DNA of 64,000 bases from assembly GCA_006844605.1 (NCBI GenBank), contig SPJN01000004.1, positions 1-64,000 of the forward strand. Direction: 5' to 3'. The number at the start of each line of letters is the position of its first letter. The stretch's first letter is position 1. Below, in pieces: positions 9,602-17,040 of this stretch. Position numbers and translations under genes: made by a program. The stretch comes from Hyphomicrobiales bacterium. GTDB lineage: Bacteria > Pseudomonadota > Alphaproteobacteria > SPJN01. A model generated the notes under the pieces. The model ran no database searches. It worked only from the letters and a program-made list of their open reading frames with translations, and had not been told where the DNA came from.

Positions 9602-9636
9602 AAAGGCCACCTTGTTTCATGCCAGGTGGCCTTTTT
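9602..9636 (+). terminator. strong intrinsic terminator
   Basis: AAAGGCCACCT and AGGTGGCC form a GC-rich stem over an 11-base loop, followed directly by TTTTTGATTTT. It lies 17 bases after the lipoprotein stop codon. Confidence 0.9.
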
Positions 9637-9688
9637 GATTTTCAGAACGATAATTCCGGTAGTAACGGAAGCGGGGGCAGGGCCATAA

Positions 9689-10744
9689 ATGGGCATGGAA
9701 ATTCTTGATATCAGCTTGCGCGCCGCAAGCGGTGCCTTTTTGCTGCTGGGGATATTTATCCTGCTGCGTGATGCGTGGCGCACCAGTATTGGCCGACTTG
9801 CCAGCCTGTTTTTGCTGGGCACGTTGGCCTATTTGATTGCAGCTGCGCCCTATAATGACCAATTGCCAGAAACAGTGCGTCTGATCGCGCTAATTGGCGC
9901 CATCCCCAACATTGTATTTTTCTGGATGCTGGGACGGGCCCTGTTTGAGGATGATTACCGCCCGGACTTGTTAAGTTGGGGGCTGGTTCTGGGCATGTTG
10001 GGTATGGGGTTGGTGATTGTTTATGCCAACCTGCCGGCAGAACTTGACCGGTTTATGAGCAATCTGGGCAAGCTGATCCAGTTCGGCCTGATGGCCCATG
10101 TGATGTTGCTGGCGGTGAAGGGGCGTGACAATGACTTGATCGAACGGCGCCGCAAATTCCGGCTGCTGTTTATCACTGTCATTTGTGTAATTGTCGTTGG
10201 CACCATGATGGTGGAATATGCCTTGGTTGAGGCAACGCCCCCAAAGTGGTTGCTGCTTGTTAGTGCCAGTACGATTTTCATCGTCACATTCTTTTCGGTT
10301 TCATATCTTGTCAGCTTGCGGGCTGATGATTTCGTGACCGCGCTGATTATGGATGAGGAACCCGCCGCCCCACCCAAGGTTGAGGAACTGCTGACCGTCA
10401 GCCCAGCGGACAAGGTGTTGATGGAACGGCTGACCACAGCGATGGAAACAGATCGGATTTGGCTCGACGAAAAACTGAATATCGGCGCATTGGCGACCCA
10501 TTTACAGACACAGGAACATCGCCTGCGCCGCGTTATCAATCAGCAGCTTGGGTTCAAAAACTTCAGCCAGTTTCTGAACTCCTATCGCGTGGCAGAGGCG
10601 CAAACCGCGTTGCGGGATCCTGAACAGGCACATCTACCCATTTTGTCGATTGCCTTGGGGTTGGGGTTCGGGTCAATCGGTACATTCAATCGGGCGTTCA
10701 AGGATCAGGTCGGGGCGACCCCTTCTGATTACCGTAAAACCTAG
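9689..10744 (+). CDS. membrane-anchored AraC-family transcriptional regulator
   Basis: A 351-residue protein. Residues about 1-215 form six or seven hydrophobic helices with short loops. Residues about 255-351 form an AraC-type double helix-turn-helix (LNIGALATHLQ, then LPILSIALGLGFGSIGTFNRAFKDQVG and a final TPSDYRK). The DNA-binding part would be cytoplasmic and tethered to the membrane, which suggests direct sensing of a membrane or external signal. ATG at 9689 or 9695 may start it. The next gene downstream, a fatty acid hydroxylase fusion 192 bases away, is a plausible target but this is not shown. Confidence 0.8.
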   Translation: MGMEILDISLRAASGAFLLLGIFILLRDAWRTSIGRLASLFLLGTLAYLIAAAPYNDQLPETVRLIALIGAIPNIVFFWMLGRALFEDDYRPDLLSWGLVLGMLGMGLVIVYANLPAELDRFMSNLGKLIQFGLMAHVMLLAVKGRDNDLIERRRKFRLLFITVICVIVVGTMMVEYALVEATPPKWLLLVSASTIFIVTFFSVSYLVSLRADDFVTALIMDEEPAAPPKVEELLTVSPADKVLMERLTTAMETDRIWLDEKLNIGALATHLQTQEHRLRRVINQQLGFKNFSQFLNSYRVAEAQTALRDPEQAHLPILSIALGLGFGSIGTFNRAFKDQVGATPSDYRKT

Positions 10745-10818
10745 CAAATGCGTGAGGCGTTGTAACAAACTGAAATATTCCTTTGTTTTCAATATGTTCA
10801 AACGTGAAAGACTCTGCC

Positions 10819-10832
10819 CATTTTCGAAAATG
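10819..10832. promoter_or_regulatory. 14-base perfect palindrome, possible operator
   Basis: CATTTTCGAAAATG is fully self-complementary. It lies in the 192-base gap between the AraC-type regulator gene and the hydroxylase/DUF2147 gene, 104 bases before the latter's start. No clear -35/-10 pair is visible next to it. Confidence 0.25.
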
Positions 10833-10936
10833 ACTAGGTTTTGTTCGTGATTGCAGCGCATTTGCGTGCCTGAATCTTCATGGTCTACCCATCAATAACG
10901 CGCCCACCGCCAGTGTGAGGCGCAAGATGGGAGAGA

Positions 10937-12331
10937 ATGATGGGTACGCATATGATTGCCGCCTTGCTGGAATTTACGAAGACTTTCGGGCTCGACCTGT
11001 TGGGATATTTCCTGACAACAGGTGTTTTCGCGTTGTTGGTTTTCAAGCTAAAGCCGCAGCGTTTGATGGCGCGCAAGATACAGCCGCAGCGCGAGCCAAC
11101 GGGTAAGGATATTAAACGTGAAATTCTAGCATCTATTCGCACAGGTGCTGTTTTCGGTCTGGCGGCGATTCTTGGCTATGCCCTGTTTCAGGCGGGCGTA
11201 ATGCGTGTCTATTTTGATGTCGCTGACTATGGCCTACTTTATCTGTTGTTCACGATTCCGCTTGTGATTGTGGCCCATGATGCATGGTTCTATTGGACCC
11301 ACCGCGCCATGCATCACCCGAAACTGTTCAAACATATGCACGTTACCCACCATCTGTCGCGCGTGCCAACGCCGTTCACGGCCTTTTCGTTTGATCCGCT
11401 TGAGGCGCTGTCCCACGCCTTGTTTACAACGGTTTTCGTATCGCTGGTGCCGGTGCATCCCGGCGTGATGGCGTTCCATTTTGTTTTCATGATCATTCGT
11501 AATGTGATGGGCCACACTGGGTTTGAGTTGATGCCCAAATGGTGGCTGAATTCAACATGGACCCGTTGGATCAACACGACCACGCATCATGATCTTCACC
11601 ATCAACGCGGCGGCTATAACCTTGGTCTGTATTTCACGTGGTGGGATAAGTGGATGGGCACTGAACATCCTGATTATGAAGCCAGGTTTCACGAAACCTG
11701 GGCCCGTAGCGATGCGCTGGACCTAGCGGCTGACGACGACCGGCAAAGCAAGCTGGCAGGGCGCGTGGTGGCAGGGCTGATCGGTCTGTTCGTTGGCGTG
11801 GCATTGTTGCTAACCGCCGCGCCATCCCGCGCAGCGGATGATACAAGTTTAGAGGGGCGCTGGATCAGCAAGGCCCGTGACATCATCCTTGATATCGGGC
11901 CGTGTCAGGCGGCTTCTGACGAATGGTGTGGCACCATCGTGTGGGTGCCGACGGACACGAATGGCCAACCGCGTCTTGATCGAATGAACAAAGACCATGC
12001 GTTGAAGTCACGTCCCTTGATCGGCATTAAAATGGGGTGGGGGTTTGCGCCGTCAGGTACCAACAAATTTGATGGTGGGCGCATCTATAGCCCCGATGAC
12101 GGCAATACCTATAAAAGCAAGGCGCGGGTTGTGTCTGCGACACAGGCTGAAATGGATGGGTGTGTGTTTATTTTTTGCCGGACTGAGCATCTTGACCGCT
12201 ATGTGCCGGGGATGAAGCTGCTTGATCCTGCAACAATGACGTTGGTGGATAATACATATGACACGCGGGAGACCGAAGCAGACTCAGACGCAGACGCAGA
12301 CGGGGCCAAACAATTGGCCCGGTCTGACTGA
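10937..12331 (+). CDS. fatty acid hydroxylase (sterol desaturase family) fused to DUF2147
   Basis: A 464-residue protein in two parts. Residues 1-260 are a membrane di-iron hydroxylase with several transmembrane helices and His boxes HDAWFYWTHRAMHH (114-127), HVTHH (135-139) and HHDLHH (217-222). Such enzymes hydroxylate or desaturate lipids. After residue 276 comes a hydrophobic segment ending in APSRAADD, which looks like a signal peptide with a signal peptidase site. A DUF2147 domain follows (about 302-430: LEGRWISKARDIILDIGPC and YSPDDGNTYKSKA). DUF2147 proteins are normally separate and exported. The acidic tail has a DADAD repeat. In-frame GTG codons at 11765 and 11768 behind AGGG could allow internal initiation. 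Confidence 0.8.
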   Translation: MMGTHMIAALLEFTKTFGLDLLGYFLTTGVFALLVFKLKPQRLMARKIQPQREPTGKDIKREILASIRTGAVFGLAAILGYALFQAGVMRVYFDVADYGLLYLLFTIPLVIVAHDAWFYWTHRAMHHPKLFKHMHVTHHLSRVPTPFTAFSFDPLEALSHALFTTVFVSLVPVHPGVMAFHFVFMIIRNVMGHTGFELMPKWWLNSTWTRWINTTTHHDLHHQRGGYNLGLYFTWWDKWMGTEHPDYEARFHETWARSDALDLAADDDRQSKLAGRVVAGLIGLFVGVALLLTAAPSRAADDTSLEGRWISKARDIILDIGPCQAASDEWCGTIVWVPTDTNGQPRLDRMNKDHALKSRPLIGIKMGWGFAPSGTNKFDGGRIYSPDDGNTYKSKARVVSATQAEMDGCVFIFCRTEHLDRYVPGMKLLDPATMTLVDNTYDTRETEADSDADADGAKQLARSD

Positions 12332-12383
12332 TGGTCAACCAAGTTGTATGATTTCGTGTTGAGGCGTAGCTGGAAGCCTCAAC
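12303..12383. terminator. two hairpins between convergent genes
   Basis: GGGCCAA (12303-12309) pairs with TTGGCCC (12314-12320) at the 3' end of the upstream reading frame. GTTGAGGC (12358-12365) pairs with GCCTCAAC (12376-12383) in the gap. Neither has a T run on either strand, so this would be an atypical terminator pair serving the hydroxylase gene and icd. Confidence 0.35.
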
Positions 12384-12391
12384 TGTGAGAC

Positions 12392-13612
12392 TTAGCTGTG
12401 CGAGAGGGCGTGACGCAAACGGCGATCAAGGGCTGACAGGAATTCATTTGTTGTCAGCCAGCGCTGTCCCGGACCAGCCAACAGGGCAAGGTCTTTTGTC
12501 ATCTCACCGGCTTCAACAGCCTCAACACAGACGCTTTCCAGCGTTTGGGCAAAGGCGGCGAGGGCGCGGTTATTATCCAGCTTGGCCCGGTGGGCAAAGC
12601 CGCGTGTCCACGCAAAGATAGAAGCAATCGGGTTGGTGGAGGTTTCTTCACCACGCTGGTGGGCGCGGTAATGGCGGGTCACGGTGCCGTGGGCGGCCTC
12701 TGCCTCAACCGTTTTGCCATCCGGTGACATCAACACGGATGTCATCAACCCCAATGAGCCAAAGCCCTGTGCAACCGTGTCTGACTGCACGTCGCCATCA
12801 TAGTTCTTACAGGCCCAAATAAAGGCGCCGTTCCACTTCATGGCGCAGGCGACCATGTCGTCGATCAGACGATGTTCGTAAATGATACCGGCATCTTCAA
12901 ACTGTGTTTTATATTCGGCGTCAAACACTTCCTGGAACAAATCCATAAAGCGGCCATCATAGGCTTTCAGGATGGTATTCTTTGTCGACAGGTAAACCGG
13001 CCATTTGCGGTTCAGGCCATAGGCGAATGAGGCACGGGCAAAATCACGGATTGAATCATCCAGATTGTACATGCCCATCGCAACACCGGCGCTGGGATAG
13101 TCAAAGATTTCATATTCGGTCGGGTCAGAACCATCCTCAGGCTCAAACACCATTTTCAGCTTACCTTTGCCGGGCACCAAAAAGTCGGTGGCGCGATATT
13201 GGTCACCAAAGGCGTGACGGCCAATCACAATCGGATTGGTCCAGCCGGGGACAAGGCGCGGAATGTTGGAACAGATAATCGGCTCGCGAAAGACGGTGCC
13301 GCCCAGAATGTTACGGATCGTGCCGTTCGGCGACTTCCACATTTTGGAAAGGTTGAATTCTTCAACACGGGCTTCATCCGGCGTGATGGTGGCGCATTTG
13401 ATGCCAACACCGTGCCTTTTGATCGCTTCTGCCGAATCAATTGTCACCTGATCGCCTGTCGCGTCGCGGTGTTCAATCCCCAGATCATAATATTCTAGAT
13501 CTACATCCACATAGGGCAGGATCAAACGTTCCTTGATAAACGCCCAGATGATGCGAGTCATCTCGTCGCCATCAAGCTCAACAACTGGGTTATCTACCTT
13601 AATCCGATCCAT
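12392..13612 (-). CDS. icd: NADP-dependent isocitrate dehydrogenase
   Basis: A 406-residue, full-length homodimeric NADP-ICDH of the eukaryote-like subfamily. It oxidatively decarboxylates isocitrate to 2-oxoglutarate in the TCA cycle, yielding NADPH. The substrate-binding signature [19 protein letters not shown] is intact. Metal-binding aspartates lie in [12 protein letters not shown], and the coenzyme loop in [14 protein letters not shown]. The start [20 protein letters not shown] matches the family, with AGGGGG upstream. It converges on the hydroxylase fusion gene. Single copy in the window and transcribed alone. Confidence 0.97.
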   Translation of the reverse strand: MDRIKVDNPVVELDGDEMTRIIWAFIKERLILPYVDVDLEYYDLGIEHRDATGDQVTIDSAEAIKRHGVGIKCATITPDEARVEEFNLSKMWKSPNGTIRNILGGTVFREPIICSNIPRLVPGWTNPIVIGRHAFGDQYRATDFLVPGKGKLKMVFEPEDGSDPTEYEIFDYPSAGVAMGMYNLDDSIRDFARASFAYGLNRKWPVYLSTKNTILKAYDGRFMDLFQEVFDAEYKTQFEDAGIIYEHRLIDDMVACAMKWNGAFIWACKNYDGDVQSDTVAQGFGSLGLMTSVLMSPDGKTVEAEAAHGTVTRHYRAHQRGEETSTNPIASIFAWTRGFAHRAKLDNNRALAAFAQTLESVCVEAVEAGEMTKDLALLAGPGQRWLTTNEFLSALDRRLRHALSHS

Positions 13613-13732
13613 AAAAACCCCCTGGGTCTGGTCTCTTGCGCCCGGGAAAGGAGCTTACGAAAGCGAATGACGCGAGAGGAAATATATCGATAATTCAAAT
13701 ATGGCGCGACAATAGCAGGACAGCCTAAAAGG

Positions 13733-14323
13733 TCAATCTGATCCGCCATTTATCGGTGTTCTATTTTGGTCTAACTGTCCGGCATGGGCCGCCAGTGCCT
13801 CAAGATTAGGCAAATAGGTGACTAAATCGGCAGGAATACCCCATGCAAAGCCCTCAGCTTCGATATGCTGCAACAAATCCAGAAATGGTCGCCAATATGA
13901 CGCGGCACCCAACAGGTAGATCGGCTTGTCATGCAGGCCCAGGTGACGCCAGGTCATGGCCTCAAACAACTCATCATAGGTGCCAAGGCCACCGGGAAGG
14001 GCGATCAGCGCATCTGATTCGGCAATCATGCGCGCCTTGCGTTCATGCATGGTATCGACCTGAATATAGGTACTGACATGGCGCGCGCCAACCTCGCGCT
14101 TGTCCAAAAAGCGGGGAATTATGCCCGTGACGTGACCGTCATTGGCCAGTACAGCATCAGCCAATATGCCCATCAGACCAACGCTGCCGCCGCCATAAAC
14201 CAGGCCGATTTTGTGGTCTGCCATAAGGGCACCAAGTGCCCCGGCCAATGTGTGATTGTCGGCATCTTTCCCCTCGCGGGAACCGCAATAGACGCAAAAT
14301 TTCAATGAAGGTTTATCGGTCAT
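13733..14323 (-). CDS. LOG-family Rossmann-fold phosphoribohydrolase (TIGR00730)
   Basis: A 196-residue protein with the family signatures YGGGSVGLMG and PGGLGTYDELFE. LOG enzymes cleave nucleoside 5'-monophosphates to the free base and ribose 5-phosphate; older annotations call them lysine decarboxylases. The natural substrate here is unknown. MTDKPSLKFCVYCGS at 14323 resembles the usual family start; an ATG at 14353 would add ten unmatched residues, and neither has a clear ribosome site. It lies 120 bases from icd on the same strand and may be independent. Confidence 0.85.
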   Translation of the reverse strand: MTDKPSLKFCVYCGSREGKDADNHTLAGALGALMADHKIGLVYGGGSVGLMGILADAVLANDGHVTGIIPRFLDKREVGARHVSTYIQVDTMHERKARMIAESDALIALPGGLGTYDELFEAMTWRHLGLHDKPIYLLGAASYWRPFLDLLQHIEAEGFAWGIPADLVTYLPNLEALAAHAGQLDQNRTPINGGSD

Positions 14324-14414
14324 ATTTGCATTTAGCCTGATTATTGTTTCCATATGTTTACTTGGTCAAATCGATGGCGGCAATCAATGACCGTCAGTTT
14401 GGATGGAATTGGTC

Positions 14415-14456
14415 TTAACCGCGCCTTAAAGCTGGGGTAGGCTTTGCGCATATAAC
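14415..14456 (+). promoter_or_regulatory. CtrA-type box overlapping the -35 region of the cytochrome c' promoter
   Basis: TTAA-N7-TTAA occupies 14415-14429, and TATAAC at 14451-14456 is a good -10 hexamer. The second TTAA sits at about -35 relative to the predicted start near 14462, the arrangement seen at CtrA-activated promoters. The 8-base box alone is expected about once by chance in a window this size, so position is the main support. Confidence 0.35.
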
Positions 14457-14474
14457 TGATTCAGGGAGAATGAC

Positions 14475-14930
14475 ATGCGCAAGGGATTGTTTGCCGGATT
14501 GGCACTGATGATGGCGATGAGTGTTTCTGCGGTTCAGGCAGAAGGCCCTGTCGAAATGCGGATACAAGCCATGAAGGATACGGGCGCTGCCATGCGCGTT
14601 CTGGCAAAGGCTGCCAAGGGGCAAACCGAAATCAGCTTGCTGCAGGAACTTGCTGCCAAAACGGTCAAGAAGACAGGGGCATCGATCCCCGCTATGTTTC
14701 CCAAAGGCACTGGACCTGACGACGCAATGATGGGTGATACCCGCGCCAAAACGGAAATCTGGTCAGATTGGAAGGGCTTTACCGCGCAGGCTACCGCGAT
14801 GGAGCAGGCAGGCGATGCCCTGATTGCAGCTGTTGGGGCAGGGGATCGCGCCGCACTGGGTGCTGCGCTTGATCAGGCCGGGAAGGCCTGTGGTGGTTGC
14901 CACAAACCCTATCGCACCCCTAAAGAATAA
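14475..14930 (+). CDS. cytochrome c' / c-556 family protein
   Basis: A 151-residue exported protein. A signal peptide with hydrophobic core LFAGLALMMAMSV ends in AVQA, then a four-helix-bundle cytochrome c' fold with the heme-binding CGGCH at residues 139-143 near the C-terminus. Members carry a high-spin periplasmic heme and bind NO or shuttle electrons; the role here is unknown. GGGAG precedes ATG at 14475. A diheme cytochrome gene follows after 17 bases, so the two are probably one operon. Confidence 0.9.
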   Translation: MRKGLFAGLALMMAMSVSAVQAEGPVEMRIQAMKDTGAAMRVLAKAAKGQTEISLLQELAAKTVKKTGASIPAMFPKGTGPDDAMMGDTRAKTEIWSDWKGFTAQATAMEQAGDALIAAVGAGDRAALGAALDQAGKACGGCHKPYRTPKE

Positions 14931-14947
14931 GCGCCCTTGACGTTGCG

Positions 14948-15820
14948 ATGAGTGTATTCAAAACAGCCATTGTTTTGGTTGCCTTGGCTGGGTTTGCCTT
15001 TGTCGCCTTTTTGTTTTGGCCGCGTTTTCCCACCGTTGCTGTTGACGCTGATTTTCGGGTCACCGACCGGGCAGTCATTGCGCGAGGCGGCTATATCACC
15101 GCCGCTGCCGGATGCGTCAGCTGCCATTGGGATAAAGAAGGGGGCGGTACACCCTTTGCCGGCGGTCGCCGTATAGCCTCCCCATTTGGTGATTTCATCA
15201 GCCCCAACATTACCCCCGATCAAGCAACGGGCATTGGCGCGTGGACACCATCCGATTTTCTGCGGCTGATGCAGCATGGCTATTTGCCCTCAGGGCAGCC
15301 GACATTTCCGTCATTCCCATGGGGGCATTATCGGCACATATCACAGAATGATGCCCTGGCGATTTATGCCTATTTGATGTCGTTGGCCCCTGTCAGTCAG
15401 GCGCAGCGGGGGAATGAGTTGCCGTTCCCCCTGTCAGCGCGTCCGGCGCAATTGGTTTGGCGATGGTTGTTTATGCCTGCTTCTGTTGATGTCACCGATA
15501 GAGGGGCCTATTTGGTTCATGCATTGGGCCATTGCGGGGCCTGTCACACACCGCGCAATGCACTGGGTGGGCGTCAGTCAGATCGGCTATTAGAAGGGGT
15601 GACGGATCAATCAGGCAAGGTATTGGTCCCCGGCTTAACAGCATCAACCGGTTTGGGTAATTGGTCCGCTGATGAGTTGGACGATTTCCTGACAGATGGG
15701 TTTAAGCCAAATTATGACACGGTTGAGGGGGAAATGGCGCTGGTGATTGAACATGGTACCAGCCGATTAACTGCTGCTGACCGTGCGGCGCTTGTTGCCT
15801 ATTTGAAAAGTTTACCCTGA
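14948..15820 (+). CDS. membrane-anchored diheme cytochrome c
   Basis: A 290-residue protein. An N-terminal hydrophobic segment (about residues 5-24) acts as anchor or uncleaved signal. Two class I cytochrome c domains follow, with heme motifs CVSCH (56-60) and CGACH (196-200). The layout resembles the cytochrome subunits of membrane-bound dehydrogenases and small electron carriers that pass electrons to terminal oxidases. No dehydrogenase gene is adjacent; the neighbours are cytochrome c' upstream and an iron transporter downstream. The start at 14948 lacks a strong ribosome site and may be coupled to the gene before it. Confidence 0.88.
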   Translation: MSVFKTAIVLVALAGFAFVAFLFWPRFPTVAVDADFRVTDRAVIARGGYITAAAGCVSCHWDKEGGGTPFAGGRRIASPFGDFISPNITPDQATGIGAWTPSDFLRLMQHGYLPSGQPTFPSFPWGHYRHISQNDALAIYAYLMSLAPVSQAQRGNELPFPLSARPAQLVWRWLFMPASVDVTDRGAYLVHALGHCGACHTPRNALGGRQSDRLLEGVTDQSGKVLVPGLTASTGLGNWSADELDDFLTDGFKPNYDTVEGEMALVIEHGTSRLTAADRAALVAYLKSLP

Positions 15821-15879
15821 CAGTCGTTTTTGTTGTTGCAAGTCATTCTTAATTACGCTACCTAACCCATATGATGAAA

Positions 15880-15904
15880 TTGCGAATTAATCGCAACTTA
15901 TGAT
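15880..15904 (+). promoter_or_regulatory. Fur-like dyad before the iron transporter
   Basis: TTGCGAATTAATCGCAA (15880-15896) is a 17-base dyad with one mismatched pair, next to a good -10 hexamer TATGAT at 15899-15904. An alternative promoter is TTGCAA (15836-15841), N17, TACCTA (15859-15864). The TGCGA/TCGCA arms resemble sites of Fur-family regulators in alphaproteobacteria. Position in front of a ferric iron gene supports iron repression, by inference. Confidence 0.45.
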
Positions 15905-15956
15905 CGGTTGTTGCATATGCATATGGCGACCGGAAATTAAGTATGAGAGAGAGCAA

Positions 15957-17009
15957 ATGAAACTGACCAAACTGATGGGCCTTGGGGCCGCATTGTTCAC
16001 CCTTGCAATACCGGTCGCCGTGACGGCCAGTGAGGCTGCAGGCGAAATGGCCGGCGAAGTGGCCGGCGAAGTGAATGTCTATTCCTATCGCCAACCCAAT
16101 TTGGTGCAGCCATTATTTGATGGCTTTACCGCCAAAACAGGCATCAAGGTGAATACAGTATTCGCCAAAAAGGGTATGGCTGAGCGTTTGGCAGCAGAAG
16201 GGGCAAACAGCCCCGCTGATGTGATTTTGACGGTTGATATTGGTCGGCTCATGGATGTGACGGATCGTGGATTGGTCCAGCCCGTTGCCTCTGATGTATT
16301 AAGTGATGCAATTCCGGCTAATCTACGTGACGCGGACGGGCAATGGTTTGGCCTGACGACCCGTGCCCGCGTCATGTTTGTTTCAAAGGACCGCGTCGCA
16401 GATGGTGCCATCACCGATTATGAGCAGTTGGCCGACCCGCAATGGAAGGGGCGTATTTGTACGCGCTCTGGCGCACATGCCTATAATGTGGCGCTGATTG
16501 CCTCATTGGTTGCCCATTGGGGCGAGGCAAAAACCATGACGTGGTTGAAGGCGGTGAAAGAAAACCTTGCCCGCAAACCGCAAGGGAACGACCGTGCGCA
16601 GGTCAAGGCCGTAGCCGCAGGGGAATGTGATATCGCGATCGGCAACACCTATTACATGGGGAAGATGATCAACAATCCTGATCAAAAGGCATGGGCAGAC
16701 GCTGTCCGTGTTGTGTTCCCGAACAGCGACAATCGCGGGACGCATGTGAATGTTTCAGGCATGGCGATGGCAAAACACGCACCGCACAAAGATGCCGCCC
16801 GCGCATTGATGGAATATCTTGTGTCGGACGAGGCACAGGCGCTATACGCTGAACAGAACTATGAATATCCGGTCAAGGCTGGTGTGGCATGGTCTGATTT
16901 GGTGAAAAGCTGGGGAACGTTCAAAGGCGATGAACTGTCGCTGTCAAAGATTGCTGATTATCGGAAAAAGGCTATCGTGCTAGTCCATCTGACAGGATTT
17001 GATAATTAG
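15957..17009 (+). CDS. Fe(III) ABC transporter periplasmic binding protein
   Basis: A 350-residue protein with a cleavable signal (MKLTKLMGLGAALFTLAIPV, then a site near TASEA) and a type II periplasmic-binding fold of the FbpA/FutA/AfuA family. It begins VNVYSYRQPNLVQPLFDGF and contains FVSKDRV and GNTYYMGKM. The paired tyrosines in NTYYMG are typical ferric-iron ligands of the family. Ferric iron captured in the periplasm is passed to the permease encoded 31 bases downstream. A short repeat (AGEMAGEVAGEV) follows the signal. ATG at 15957 has AGAGAG upstream; a reading from 15900 would run into the Fur-like region. Confidence 0.9.
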   Translation: MKLTKLMGLGAALFTLAIPVAVTASEAAGEMAGEVAGEVNVYSYRQPNLVQPLFDGFTAKTGIKVNTVFAKKGMAERLAAEGANSPADVILTVDIGRLMDVTDRGLVQPVASDVLSDAIPANLRDADGQWFGLTTRARVMFVSKDRVADGAITDYEQLADPQWKGRICTRSGAHAYNVALIASLVAHWGEAKTMTWLKAVKENLARKPQGNDRAQVKAVAAGECDIAIGNTYYMGKMINNPDQKAWADAVRVVFPNSDNRGTHVNVSGMAMAKHAPHKDAARALMEYLVSDEAQALYAEQNYEYPVKAGVAWSDLVKSWGTFKGDELSLSKIADYRKKAIVLVHLTGFDN

Positions 17010-17040
17010 CATCAGGCTTTGTAGCTGACAGGAAAAGTGG

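Noticed and set aside
10744-10865. Nine-base arms GCAAATGCG and CGCATTTGC, 104 bases apart
   Set aside because: Distance and short arms make a chance match likely; nothing connects them to a promoter or terminator.
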